DNA of 64,000 nucleotides from the NCBI RefSeq assembly GCF_030247195.1, contig NC_080670.1:46886194-46950193 (forward strand), given 5' to 3'. Each line of letters starts with the position of its first letter. The stretch's first letter is position 1. A program made the position numbers and the translations under genes. The DNA comes from Topomyia yanbarensis. Taxonomy: Eukaryota; Arthropoda; Insecta; Diptera; Culicidae. Below are positions 1 to 11,097 of the stretch, one piece after another. Under the pieces are notes generated by a model. It saw nothing but the letters and a program-made list of their open reading frames with translations, did no database searches and was not told where the DNA came from.

Positions 1-540
1 AGAATTGATTTGTAGTAACGTGGCTGAGCTATAGCTGTCAAGTAACCTCACTGCAGCTGGGTGGAGTACGGAATGGTCCGAACCCGGATAAATGAATCCA
101 TTGCGGGAAGACTTCCGATGAAATACTAGGAAGATTAAAATCTCCTAGTATCATGATCTCATCAACTTCGTTAGCATCTTCGACTATAGTAAAAACTGAG
201 CTGCAGTGTGCTTCAATATATTCGATATAACGAGCGCGGTCGGGTGGAACATACAACGCACATAAGTACAACTTACGGTCGCCAAGCTCGATAATCGTCC
301 AAACCTGCTCTCGGCAAGCCCAAGAAATATTCTCGACAATTTTTGCCTTCAAACTGCTACTAATACGCCGCCTCCGGTGTATTTTCGGCTATTGATAGGG
401 CTCCGACACCTGACTTGAAAGCGTGTCACCGTTCAACCATGTTCCGACGAAGACAATGATGTCTTATCGGATATTGCAAGGCGATATTGCTCGACGATTG
501 AGTTGATACCACCAACATTTTGGTAGTATAACAGCAGCTT
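1..540 (-). pseudogene. Jockey/CR1-like LINE ORF2, endonuclease N-terminal part (edge-truncated, broken)
   Basis: This is the apurinic-type endonuclease domain that nicks target DNA for target-primed reverse transcription. Reading on the minus strand, the ORF2 start signature LLLYYQNVGGINS lies near 520-480. It is followed by DIIVFVGTWLNG (the usual TETWL position), then GGGVLVAV near 375, and MILGDFNLP near 150. At least two frame breaks and several stops interrupt it, including a stop at 38-40. No RT follows because the window ends. The upstream neighbour (540-1721) is the ORF1 of the same copy. The same arrangement recurs at 37.6-39.65 kb. It is a dead fragment. Clade placement between Jockey and CR1 is by motif style only. 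Confidence 0.8.
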
Positions 541-1721
541 ATCCCGTCGTCGACCAAGGCTGGAAATCGAAGAGCTTTGAGGCAAGGGAGGGCTCACAGT
601 TGCATTGTACTTGCCTGAGGTAGGTTTACGGAAGACCCCTCGTCCCAACTTCACCACAGGACCGGGACGGCTGCTGGTCGCTGGCAGGAATGGCTCGACT
701 GTGATTATGTGGGATGTATGCAATATTACTGGACTAGGTACCTCACGTAAACAGCTGCGGTTCGCTGGCAGGAAGAGCGGCAGCTGGGGCTGATACGACG
801 CAATTAACGGAGAACTGCAATCGGGGAAAATTGAAAGGCCCTTTCTCCACTCCCGCACACAGGACCGGGAGGACTGGTGAACGTTGGCTGCAGTAGCTGG
901 ACTGTGGCGGGGGGATCGAGGGCTTCCATAATATAAACTTCGGTGCATCCCGGTATCCCATTAACGAAATTTATCCTGCTTTGGCTGGTCGAAATTGAAT
1001 TCACGAACGAGTACTCCAGTGGGCCAAGTAGACGCTTTGAGTGCAGTATCCTTTAGCTCGCTCGGAAGCTCAACTCTGAACGAGACGAAATTGAGTTTCG
1101 TGAGATCGGTATCTTTTATGACCAACAAAATTGCTTTGGGTGTATCGCTTATACCGAAGCATTCTTGGGTCATAGCAACAATCTCCTCCACTGTATGGCT
1201 CGGGTCGAGGCGGCTCAGATAGACCCAGAACTGATCCCGTTCATCAGCAACGGTTCTGATTTCTCGCTGAATTGCTCTAGTACCACAGACAGCGGCTGCA
1301 GTGGCGCGAATTTTTGCAATATTCTCACGACTTCGTTTTGGAGTGGACAGGTCCCCCGGAAGTCGCTTCACAAACAGCCCCCTTTGAATTAAAGAGCCAG
1401 AATTAGCCGGAAAGTGAGTCTCAATGCGGCTCGAGAGACTTGAGACGACCGCGCTTAGATTACCTACTTCCTCACATAACTTTTTTGTGTCCACAATAGG
1501 AGCAGCGAAATCGGATTGCTGCACCCATTTGTTGAAACAGCATCACACAGCCAGTACAGATTCTTATTGAAGCTAGACAACAAGTCCAGTGCAGATCGCT
1601 GCATACGAGGAATACAAGTGCAGTGGAAAAACAATCCGCAACTGTCACGGCATGCAATTCTCTCAATCCCATTAACGGGAGAATCACATGACTTGCAACT
1701 CATACTAATGGTTGCTTTCAA
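540..1721 (-). pseudogene. Jockey/CR1-like LINE ORF1 with cysteine-rich (PHD-like) finger, frameshifted
   Basis: ORF1 proteins of this LINE group bind the element RNA. The N-terminus (1721 downwards) has CKSC, then IACRDSC, FFHCTC and WLCDA, a Cys/His spacing like a PHD or RING-like finger. After a frame change near 1500 comes a 187-codon stretch with a predicted helical part (VGNLSAVVSSLSSRIE) and the block FWVYLSRLDPSHTVEEIV. The related copy at 38.7-39.1 kb has KYWLYLSGLNPLTSDGNV at the same place. A third reading segment (433-948) runs into ORF2, rich in Pro and Ser. Frame changes separate all three segments, so no full product is possible. Sequence up to about 1.9-2.1 kb probably includes the 5' UTR, but no clear 5' boundary is visible. 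Confidence 0.75.
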
Positions 1722-3600
1722 CCCGCCCCATGTCCTGCTTTTTCGATCTCGTCTCGCTATGCGCCAAATTGGAATGTGGGGAACACTTTCCGCTGTTTGC
1801 GTTCAGATGGCGAAATGAGCGCGTACAATTTTTGTGGGGAATTACACACTAGTCATGGCGATGTAAACAATGTTGCAAATTGAGCAAAATTATTGCACAA
1901 AATCTTCAATTTCTCGTGACAATTTTGCAAAACAAACACAACACCGTACAGGAGACAACTTCGGGGAGCAATTATCTTCGATTTCAACGGAAGTAAGATA
2001 AGTATTTCACACAATTAAGAACACTTTGAGGTATAGAAGACTCACAAAAGCAGTACGTCAGTTTAGACGAAACGAACAAAGGTCTGCGTTGGTATTGTGT
2101 CGTTATGACGTTTGAATTGGAAGGAAAACAAATCGTTTACACAGTGAATTGGGAGGAAAACAAACCCCTTCTGGGCTTGAGGCGAGGGCGGTGGTATAAA
2201 AATGCGCGATCTCAGTGTGCGGTGCGTATTTTAAACGTCAGATATCTCAATGCAAAAGCTTATGGGATTTTCCGTGATGCTAGATCCATGGTTGCCAGTT
2301 TCACTGTTTTTTCTCCGCAAGTCTGTGTATAAAGTGTGTGTACTGCTATCCAACGTTTATTGATTTGAAAGTTTACACAGGTTTGTATTTTTTCTCACTC
2401 GAAACGTCTGCAATCTGTGGTATCGGTTTCAATACAAACGGTTTGCGGTTGTACACAATAGCAAAAAGGACAATTTGCTTCGGAACAAACAACTCCTCTA
2501 CGATCATTAGGGCCTCTTATCCATTGTTTCCACGGCAGCTTACCGGTACGCTTTCTCGCCCGGAGAACTGTGCGCCGGCGGACGGGTGGCACCGCGGGCA
2601 AAATAGCTTTAGTGCCCTGAATTATGAATGTCCCTCGTTACATGTTTATGCAAGCATTGGCCCAACGATCCGACAACCTAACCGGCACAAAAAGGCGACG
2701 GCGGGAAAGAGCAAAACACTTTCAGCGCGTTTTTCCTTATTTTCGCTTCCATCTGCTCATGTTTTATGCACCGGTTGCCTGGTGAGCTGTCTTCCTCGGT
2801 CGACCAGACAGAACATCCCGAACTGCAATGAGTACCGTAGCTCGGCTCTAAGCTGCAGCAATTCCCGAGCGAGTAATAAGATCAACCAACTGGTTCAAGG
2901 TGCAGCAAGCTTCATAATTTTTGCCTTTTTTCCCCTCGCGAGCTTCCATGCTAACGACTCTTAGTCGTATTATTTCCTATTTACAAGTGCATGGTTTTAA
3001 TTTTCCACCGAGTAAACTGCGTAGAGTATCGTAACATCGGTAGAATGTAAGGTCACATATTTGCCACTTCCCTTCTCACTTACCTTGGCATGTTTTGACC
3101 AATCGGTACAAGACTAGGCACTAGTGAACATAAGAAGATCCATTAGCGCATACAACAAATGCGAGGTTCATGCTTATAATTATTTTAGATTGGCACAGGG
3201 AAATTATCTCTGTGCGATACTGGACGTGGCGGAGGAAAAATATAGTGTTTATGCGATAATTACCCAGCTCTCGTAAGCAAATGGCTGTTTTATAGTAGCT
3301 AATAGGAAAAATGAGGAGGAAAGTTTATGTTTATTACTTTTGCGAAGCCATTTAGTGCATCTATTATGCTTCGCTATAATTAGCAGCAGAAAAGAGATAA
3401 AAATTTTCGGACAAATCTTCCATACTGAACAAGCAACGAAAACGAAAACAAAACGAAAGTTAAATGAAAACAATACAGTTACAAAAACGACATCTATGTT
3501 CGAGTTACGATAGCGGTCCATTTTCGAACAGTTCCCAAGTTGTTCGAAGTCGATTGAAAAATTAGTCTCTGAGATATCTTGCCCACCAATTATACGCACA
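1722..3600. other. No recognisable gene; LINE 5' flank then unclassified sequence
   Basis: The first 200-300 bases are probably the LINE 5' UTR. A 20-base direct repeat (one mismatch) lies at 2112-2131 and 2145-2164. TATAAAA at 2195 is followed by TCAGT at 2212, too close together (about 19 bases) for a standard TATA-Inr pair. An open frame of about 208 codons on the plus strand (2338-2964) starts only at GTG and has no domain, so it is not called. Confidence 0.5.
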
Positions 3601-3629
3601 GTGACCCTTACAGCGTGTAGATGCTTTTT

Positions 3630-3929
3630 TCAGTCCGTGCAGTGTAGTGCAGTAAAGCAAAGCTAGCTAATCCGCTTTCAAGGCTATCTGGAGCGTTCTC
3701 CGCGTCCGCGAGATTTTGTATTTTTTTCTTTTTTGTTGTGTGTGTGCGCCTTAATCGACCAGCAAAGCAGCAGCAGTGTGTCTCATCTTGTGAGCTACTA
3801 GATACCGTTATAAATCAAAGATAAGTAACGCTGTTATACTACGTCTCCCCCTCATGCTTCTCCTACTAACGTACACTGGGCAATAGGCCCGGGCAAAAAT
3901 CACTTCTCCATAAAATGGTTAGCTTCAAG
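3630..3929 (+). other. Candidate host first exon: 5' UTR plus MVSFK and splice donor
   Basis: TTCAGTCC at 3629-3636 matches the arthropod initiator consensus (TCAGTY). About 280 bases of leader-like sequence with CAG-rich runs follow. An ATG in an A-rich context (TAAAATGG) lies at 3915-3917. It opens M-V-S-F-K and is followed directly by AAG|GTGAGA, a good splice donor at 3930. Very short first coding exons of this kind are common in insect secreted and cuticle genes (known pattern). A LINE in antisense begins within 230 bases downstream, as expected inside an intron. No matching second exon was identified. The product is unknown and the call is an inference from signals only. Confidence 0.3.
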
Positions 3930-4158
3930 GTGAGATGGATGTCGAAACGAAATCGACTCACCGGTTCATGGTATATCTTTGCTCGTTCACCGCTCGAGTT
4001 CTGACAAGACGATGTTTGCACGTGACAGAAATATCGAAAATTCATCCTGATAAACATCGGGTGGTGGTAAATGGTGTGAAGGAGGCAAGTGATATTGCTG
4101 GATACGGGCCCTTTACAACGGAGTACAGAGTATACGTACCAGTTAAACGGGTCGATGT

Positions 4159-6295
4159 CTACGGGGTCGTCTCCGATTCGAGTTTTGCATTGCGCGGATC
4201 TTCTGTTAAGGTATGTTCGTCACGGCACATCTCTTCGACGATATTGTCCACTGACATACCAGGTATATCCCTACGAGCTTCTTCGAACCTAGGGCATTCG
4301 AAGACCACGTGTTCCGGTGTCTCCTGCACAGTCGCACCCTCCGGGAAAAAGAGTGACGAAGTATGTCCAAACCGATGCAAGTACTTCCAGAAGCATCCGT
4401 GCCCGGACAAAAACTGCGTCAAATGGAAGTTCACCTCTCCATGCTTCCTATGTACCCAAGCCGACACATTTGGGATGAGTCGGTGTGTCCACCTTCATTT
4501 CTCCGCGTTGTCCCACTCCTGTTGCCATTTAGCCAAAGAGTCTGCTCAAACCAGTATCCTAGCGTCAGGCGCATTTCTCCGCTGGTAGCATTCCACGTCC
4601 TCCGCCAGGGTGATGCAGATGGGAATCATCCCGGCGATAATGCATACTGCCTCCGACAATATTGTTCTGTAGGCACTCGTACGGCCATCAACTGGAATGT
4701 CCTGTTTAGCTTTTCACGGTTCCGCTTGGTTTTCAGTGCAACAATCCAGGCAGGAACGCCATATCGGAGTATCGATGACGAAACAGTAGATAGCAGACGT
4801 CTCGTGCTGCTTCTCAGGCCGTCGACGTTTGGCATGATTCTCGCTATTGTGTTCGTTGCATTCGCCGACTTTTCAAAGGCGTAGTCAACGTGGTTGTTGA
4901 AGCTCAACCGGTCGTCGATTATAACTCCCAATTTCTTCAGTGCACGCTTCGATGCAATCACGTGCCCTCCGACGTCGATCTGCATCCGCTGACCAACCAG
5001 TTACTGACCAACAACACCTCCGTCTTGTGGTTAGCTATTTGCAGTTTGACCCCGTTCATCCAGCTCTCGATCGCGTCTATTGTCTCCGTCACCGACACCT
5101 CCACTTCTTCAAGTGTCTCACCCATCACCGTTAGTGACACGTCGTCCGCGAATCCCACGATTTTCACTTTCCTAGGCAGCTGCAGCGTTAAGACCCTATC
5201 GTACATCCCGTTCCAAAGAGTTGGACCGAGAATGGAGCCCTGAGGAACGCCCGCTATGACTCGCATTGACTTCTGCCCTTCGCTCGTCTCGTACAGCAGC
5301 ACTCTGCTCTGAAAGTAGCTCTTCAGGATCTGGCATAGATAGTCGGGAACCCTCATTTTATGCAGCGCTGCAGCGATGGCTTCCCAGCTGGTACTGTTGA
5401 ACGCTTTCTTCACATCTATCGTGACCACAGCGCAGTATCGATCTCCTCTTCGCTTCTGTTTAGATGACTTCTCAGCACTGTCCGAATTGCATCCACTGTC
5501 GATGCTCCTTTGCGGAAACCGAACTGCATCTTGGACAGTCCGCGCTCATCCTCCGTGAATTTCGTCAACCTGTTAAGAATGATCCTTACCAGGAGTTTTC
5601 CGTGTGTATCCAGCAGGCATATGTGCCTGTACAAGACCGGATCGCCAGGTGGCTTCCTTGGCTTCTGGAACTTCCACATTTCGGGGAAGTTACCTTCATT
5701 TAGGCACTTCTGCAGCACTATCCTGAACATGTCCGGATATGCTAGGATCGCAGCTTTCAGCACCACGTTTGGTATTCCATCCAAACTAGGGGCTTTCTTT
5801 AATTTTAGGCGCTTCGATGCTTCTGCTAGCTCGTCGTTCGTCACTTGCCGATCCATGTTTGTTCCTTCTTCTTCGCCGTACGGTGTCGGTGGTCATATAG
5901 TTGCATCGTGCTTCAGGAAAAGACCCTCGACGATTATCTTCAGCTTGCTCGGACACATTTCGGCTGGCGTCGTTGGGCCTTTCATTTTCGCCATCACGGC
6001 TCGGTAGGAATTGGCGTGTACTTCTCGGCATAGCTCTTTGTGGCAATCTGACTTGCTAAGTCTGATCTCCAATTTTAAAGTGGACCTAGCTTCCCGAAAC
6101 GCTGCTTTACGCCCTTCTCTATCTTGTTCCGACATTGCTCTTTGAGCCCGCCTTCTGGCTTTGAGACAAGCAGCACATAACGTACTAAGAGCCCGTTTCA
6201 CCAGTAAGCTGGACACCGTTTGTTGCGTGGTTCCCGTTTTCGCAGCATTGTGGCGTCACAAACCGCCACAATCCTTCTTGTTAGATCAGCCGCAT
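4159..6295 (-). pseudogene. R1/LOA-like LINE A, ORF2 reverse transcriptase and C-terminal zinc motif (broken)
   Basis: On the minus strand the order is: linker (AADLTRRIVAVCDATMLRKR just inside 6295), a helical segment, YRAVMAKMKG, KAPSLDGIPNVVLKA (RT motif 0/1), YRHICLLDT, MQFGFRKGASTVDAI, VTIDVKKAFNS (motif A Asp), GVPQGSILGPTLWN (motif B), VGFADDVSLTV (catalytic FADD, 5141-5152), LGVIIDDRLSF, and the C-terminal block HLTQFLSGHGCFWKYLHRFGH ending EHVVFECPRF, typical of R1/LOA-type elements. Frame breaks near 5420, 4960 and 4620 and a small deletion after WKFQKP kill it. The 5' part continues across a nested insertion at 7188-7700. It belongs to the same group as copy C (44.6-45.9 kb) and is more distant from B. 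Confidence 0.88.
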
Positions 6296-7174
6296 CGGTT
6301 CGACGTCGAAAGAAGAGCAATGCTTGACGTCTGTGGCTGGGACACAACCCCTGATACCCTTATTCAGCGGATGTGTCAATCGGTGGAGAAGTGGAACGCA
6401 GTCTCGGCTGCTACCATCCAGATTGCCAGTAGGCTACAGGTAATCTGGCGAACCGAGCAACAGACGACGGGCACGGCTAACTAGCGATTGGTTAGCTGGA
6501 GCGAAAAATGCCAAGCGCAAAAAAGAGAGTGAATGGTCTGTTCATGCCGAGGCAGGTTGGCGCAGCGACTGGCAACCGCGTAAGGGGTAAACCCAGCCAC
6601 CCCGAAGCAAGACAGAAGAGTGAGTGTATAGGCGTATAAGTGGACTGCCTCATGCCAAGACGGGAGGGTCGTAGCGTAGTATGTTGGAACTTAGCTATCG
6701 ATGCCTCATGGCGTGGCAGAGGAGTGAAAGGGTGAGCATCCAAGTCAGTCTCACACGGCATGTTAAGGGTGAGCATAAAAGTCAGCCTCACAGGTTGGTA
6801 GAGGCTAGCACAAAAGTCAGCCTAGCAAGGAATGAAAAAGGTGAGCACACAAGTCAGCCTCATGTGGGAGTGTTTGAGAGTGAATCAAAGTGCGATTGAG
6901 AGAGCACCCAAGTAAGCCTCATACAGGATGTATGAACGCGTGAGGGAGAGTGAATGAGTACATTTAGTACAGCCATCCCCCCAGAAGTAATACCGAGAGG
7001 TAGTTCCTGGGAGGAATGATGGCGGAGCCCAATGGAGTTTAGTCGGTATTAATGGCTGGTCACCATTCGAGTCCGACACGCCCCCAGTGCACCCCGTGCG
7101 GTAGATTGGACCCTACCAATAGCACGTGTACTGGGCTAGGACATAAAAGTCTTCTCCATTGCAAAAAAAAAAAA
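6296..7174 (+). mobile_element. 5'-truncated R1-like LINE B copy nested in LINE A
   Basis: The insert starts in the middle of the ORF2 C-terminal CPRF block (RFDVERRAMLDVCGWD) and reads to the same stop as LINE B (TEQQTTGTAN). It then runs through a 3' UTR of about 680 bases to a poly(A) tail at 7163-7175. It is flanked by a perfect 13-bp target duplication, AGATCAGCCGCAT, at 6283-6295 and 7175-7187. Reading LINE A across the insert restores its minus-strand frame (ENVDAADL to AADLTRRIV). Few differences from the B copy at 11.1-16.8 kb suggest that family B moved more recently than family A. Confidence 0.95.
6720..6960 (+). repeat. Tandem repeat in the 3' UTR of LINE B (nested copy)
   Basis: About five to six imperfect units of roughly 36 bases. 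Each contains GTGAGCA, a short variable part, and AAGTCAGCCTCA. The same array, inverted, is found in the LINE B copy at 11.3-11.7 kb. It is therefore a fixed part of the family's 3' UTR. Confidence 0.85.
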
Positions 7175-7187
7175 AGATCAGCCGCAT

Positions 7188-7700
7188 CTACGTTCTCGGT
7201 CCCGCCGTTCAGCCGAAGTTCCTCAACAAAGAGGTCTTTGTTGAAGGCTTTCGTCTGCCACTTTCGTTCGCCGGTCATCCTTCTCCGTACTGCCGCGGGG
7301 TTCCGTTGACCGATGCGGTAGCGAATCGCCTGGTGGTCACTATGCGTATACGTTTCGCATACTCTCCAATCCATGTTCGCCGTCAATGAGGGACTACAGA
7401 ATGTGACGTCGATGATAGACTCCCTCCCGTCTCTCCGAAATGTGCTAATAATTGCACAATCGTACGTCTAACTTCACTAGAGCTTCCTGCAGGATACACC
7501 CTCTTGTGTTGGTTACTCTACTACCCCATTCCACAGCCCAGGCGTTGAAGTCACCACCAATAACTACCGGCTTCCGACCGATCAACTGCTCGGTTAACTG
7601 CTCCAGCATTAGGCTGAACTGCTCTACTGTCTACCTTGGAGGAGCGTAGCAGCTATACACGAAGATGCCGTTGATTTTGGCTATGAGCGTTCTACCATGT
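7188..7700 (-). pseudogene. R1/LOA-like LINE A, endonuclease domain (5'-truncated, broken)
   Basis: This is the upstream continuation of LINE A beyond the nested insert. On the minus strand it reads GRTLIAKINGIFVYSCYAPP near 7690-7630, then VVIGGDFNAWAVEWGS and TNTRG (the GDFN and TN-RG endonuclease motifs) near 7570-7500. It ends with VCETYTHSDHQAIRY (the catalytic SDH motif) near 7350. In-frame stops are present between motifs. Homology stops near 7700 at a TG-rich stretch, so the copy is 5'-truncated and lacks ORF1. Together with 4159-6295 it forms one element of about 3.5 kb before nesting. Confidence 0.85.
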
Positions 7701-8925
7701 GTGTGTGGGTGTGTGTACTTTGAACTCATATCATACATCCTCGTTCATCGGTGCAAATGTAGTATGTAAGAGACGGCAAATAAGGGACGAAGATGGCAAA
7801 ATGATTGAGGCGCACTGCTGCAAAAGGGGCACAGGAGAACTGAAACAATGGCTCACAGTTTCGTGAGTATGACAGAATGCGAGAGATGAAAGAGTCTGCC
7901 TGTGCATGATGTACATAAACTTGAGTGTGCGTGGCATTAAGTCTGAAGAAAATACTTACACTTGGGTCATAATGATTATTTAGACTTGACAGAAAGAAGG
8001 ATGTGCGCGTCTTATTCAAACTCGCTTGACCCTCGATGTTCAGAAAACTCTGTTCCAAGTTTTAAAATTATTCGCCCTAGTCTTTAAATAAAACTTTCAT
8101 GGAATGTCAAATTGTAACCTTCTACATCTATGAAATTTTAAATAATAAATGCGAAAATTGGCTCCGTCAATCTTTCGTATCGTTCCGTAGCAAATAAAAA
8201 GACTGAATAAAAAAATAAGAAATATTTGATCGTCAGCAGCGTTCCGGTATGGTATATCCGCCACCTTGCAAGCAAGCACAAATCACATTCGTCATAATTT
8301 TCGACACAACATCCAGGATACGATTTAATCCGCGGAAAAGACGAATGGTGCGTATAACGAGGTCGTAAAAAGCAGCGTCATTATTTGCCCGAAACCCTTC
8401 TTCCGTTTGGAAGAAGGTAATCCAACTAGCTTCGTAAATTTTGGAACATTACGACTGAGAAATGATCTGCTACAGCGAAAAGCTTTAATATTTGTACGGT
8501 GTTCCCTGCCGACGATAAGATGGTTGCCAGCCATTTAGCAACACTGTAATGATTCTCATTCCTGGACATAAAGTTTTACGGGTTAGATTTATTATCTGCC
8601 GGTGTATTCTCATTCTAGATTGTTCGACCCACGGAAAGATCGAGATCGTAAACATCAATTGTCCTATTCCGTTTTTAGCTGATTCCATTCTCATTCGATG
8701 TACTAATACTGAACATAAATTGACCATTGTCGTAACATTGCGGATGATGCACAAAGCTCGTATATTCGCACTGCTTGATGCTGACAAAGCATTTCCACAA
8801 ACTCCCCAATTAAAACCCTAATTGAATGAGAACTTTTTACTGTCATACATCTGTAGCAAAAATCACCGCTCGCCTCAACTACCAACAGTGTTGCAATTTA
8901 AAAGTCATTTTCAATTTCCAAATAA
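7701..8925. other. No recognisable gene
   Basis: It begins with a short TG microsatellite (7699-7722). The remainder is AT-rich with no domain, tRNA, clear TIR or tandem array that I can see. Confidence 0.5.
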
Positions 8926-8929
8926 CAAG

Positions 8930-9290
8930 ACAGGATGAATGGATGCTAAAAGAAAATCACGAATCGTTTATCTCAAATGAACCCTTGCCCATGCAACAAC
9001 GTCTCGCCCGCCGGCGTATGAACGAACAGAACGGAAGGATACCATGTCAAGAGAAGAGTACTTCATCAACACCAGCGAGGAAGCGAAAGGTGAAGTGCTG
9101 GCAAAATTAAACGAAATAAGAGGGAAATTGCGTTTACAGAGAGGTTTCACATAAAACGACCCCCTTACGAAATGACGAGAACACTGCTCGAGCACTTCCG
9201 GTTGATGGTGGAGTGCTCGCCAATCCTTTCGGTTAGCTCTGCTGTGAAGGCAACCCTTCAGTTACGTAGACAACGTGGTTGTGACATTTC
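8930..9290 (+). pseudogene. Protein-like remnant of unknown origin, frame-broken
   Basis: Three plus-strand frames in succession look protein-like. The first reads DEWMLKENHESFISNEPL and PMQQRLARRRMNE (8935-9030). A second frame then reads MSREEYFINTSEEAKGEVL and AKLNEIRGKLRLQRGF (9040-9150). A third reads KRPPYEMTRTLLEHFRLMV (about 9155-9215). The charged, helix-like composition differs from the random AT-rich translations nearby. I do not recognise a family. It could be a decayed gene or processed copy, or coincidence. No good splice sites bound it. Confidence 0.25.
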
Positions 9291-10552
9291 TAGACTTTAA
9301 TGTGGCTTTAATGGAAACAAATATAATAAACTAATACAAATTGGATTGTTTTCGGGCATGTAAGATAGGGACTCTGATCAAAACTGCGTAGGATTCCGAG
9401 TAAATATTGTATAGCTTCAAAAATATTCCACCTTTTCCTGCTCTGCTCAAACTCAAGCTCAACCATCTGCAGTAGAAATGAAACAAATTTACATCTGATT
9501 AAAAGTTTTTGCCTCCACATTCCTCCCTGGCACGTGTTCCGTTGCCAGGCGTGAAGTTGTGAAAAATTTACGAGTTTCCATCGTAGCGAACCAGCCCCGG
9601 GCAGCAGCGCTGGGATTCGCTTTCGCGTTTGAAGATTAAGTGGGCCTGCGACCGCAGCAGTAGCAGTAGCAGTAAGCTTCCATCCCAGGGCGTTGGAATT
9701 CATTTGCTTTGATTTGTGTCCGGAAATAGAAGCAAAGAAATCTTACCGCCAACTCACAAGTAGCTTATTTTTATCACCAACGAGATTGGTAAGCTTCTGG
9801 GAATATGCGGAGGTATAAATCACGCGCTTGAGAATCCGTTAATTGATAAAGTTTACAACCGCAATCGGTATTAGATTAATTAGTGACTAAGCATCAATCA
9901 AGTCACGCCTGTCTTAATCAGTCTTATTTTCCTAATGTCCGCTGAAAAACGTTCAATCTTTTCAATCAGCGAACCGTTACAAGTGAAAGGCGTTACCAAG
10001 CTCGGTAGGAAGTCCTCCAGCAGATGAGATTTTGCAAAACCGATTTTACAATCTTTCCGGAACCCTGATCGGTAGTTAGTTACGCGAGGACATGGTTGGC
10101 AGAAGAAGGTGAGAGCCGTTCCAATTTGGTCGGTCTGATTTATTGCATCTGGTGTGGTGCTAGAGCGTGAAATGTTGCTATCCTGATTACGATTTTTTTG
10201 CACCATTCTATCGATTTACGGTCTGATAAACTCGTAGTGGGAGAATCGTTTGTATGCTGGACGCAGCGAAGTCAAGTGCTATTGGTTCGTGGGGAATGCA
10301 ACACCGGAAGGTGGATTTGAAGCACCGATAGTCGTTTCGGTTTTTTTTTCTTCTAGAATTTATAGTAGCAAGAAATTCATTGTTGAAACGAAAGCTGTAT
10401 ATTTATGTTTCTTTTTTACATAAGTGTAAATCTATAATTTGCACCGGTTTCATTGTTGATATGGCCACGTTATTGATTTCTATTTACTTTACTATTTGCC
10501 GAGCTGTTTCACTCGGATTTCTGGGTGCAGTAGAATGAATAAATCCCAGACA
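9291..10552. other. No recognisable gene
   Basis: A short AGCAGT run lies at 9653-9672. I see no coding domain, RNA gene or mobile-element ends. Confidence 0.5.
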
Positions 10553-10643
10553 ATAACACAAGATCGGTTTCAATAATGGAAATGTGATAAAGGCATACCA
10601 GTCTTTTATCACATTTCCATTGTTGAAATCGATTTTGTGTTAT
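10553..10643. repeat. Near-perfect long hairpin (two 40-base arms)
   Basis: The arms 10553-10592 and 10604-10643 are reverse complements with about five mismatches or offsets (ATAACACAA and TTGTGTTAT at the ends; ATGGAAATGTGATAAA and TTTATCACATTTCCAT inside). The loop is about 11 bases. It could be a foldback MITE or a miRNA-precursor-like hairpin. No other copy is visible in the window. Confidence 0.85.
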
Positions 10644-11097
10644 ATGTGATTCTTCACAATAAAGCTTTCCTTCTCGGCTCTACATCTTAACGTTATCACT
10701 ACACAATTACGCATGTGATGAAGTTGTATATGGACTACTTCTGCAAGGTACCTGTTCGATCTCGGCCATTCTAGGTCTAAAACGAGTTTGTTGATGAGGT
10801 TATTTTTTTCTAAACTTTTTCATTAAGTTCTAATAATTCTGGCGTTATATAAAACAACCAGATAATAGTACAAACTAATTCGCCAGTTTTCTCCATTTGG
10901 ATCTACAGAAGAAAAAATTCTGACCAAAAAAGTTTTAATAGTTTATAAGCCTTTGAAATTTTATTCCATATCCAACCTTTTGGCCTTTCTAGAAAGGCTA
11001 TGCAATCACTCTGAAAAGCGAGGACCGGAGGGTCGAGTCTCTTATATCATCCGATTCAGTTCGTCGAGTTTGGCAAATGTCTGTGTGTGCGTATGTG
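10644..11097. other. No recognisable gene
   Basis: AT-rich sequence between the hairpin and the 3' end of LINE B. Nothing further is seen. Confidence 0.5.

Noticed and set aside
2195..2216. TATA plus initiator core promoter
   Set aside because: TATAAAA and TCAGT are only about 19 bases apart; about 30 is needed.
2338..2964. 208-codon open frame on the plus strand
   Set aside because: It starts at GTG, shows no domain and has an incoherent composition; most likely chance in a GC-richer stretch.
4363..5243. Long plus-strand frames opposite LINE A
   Set aside because: Antisense shadows of the minus-strand RT, which carries the real motifs.
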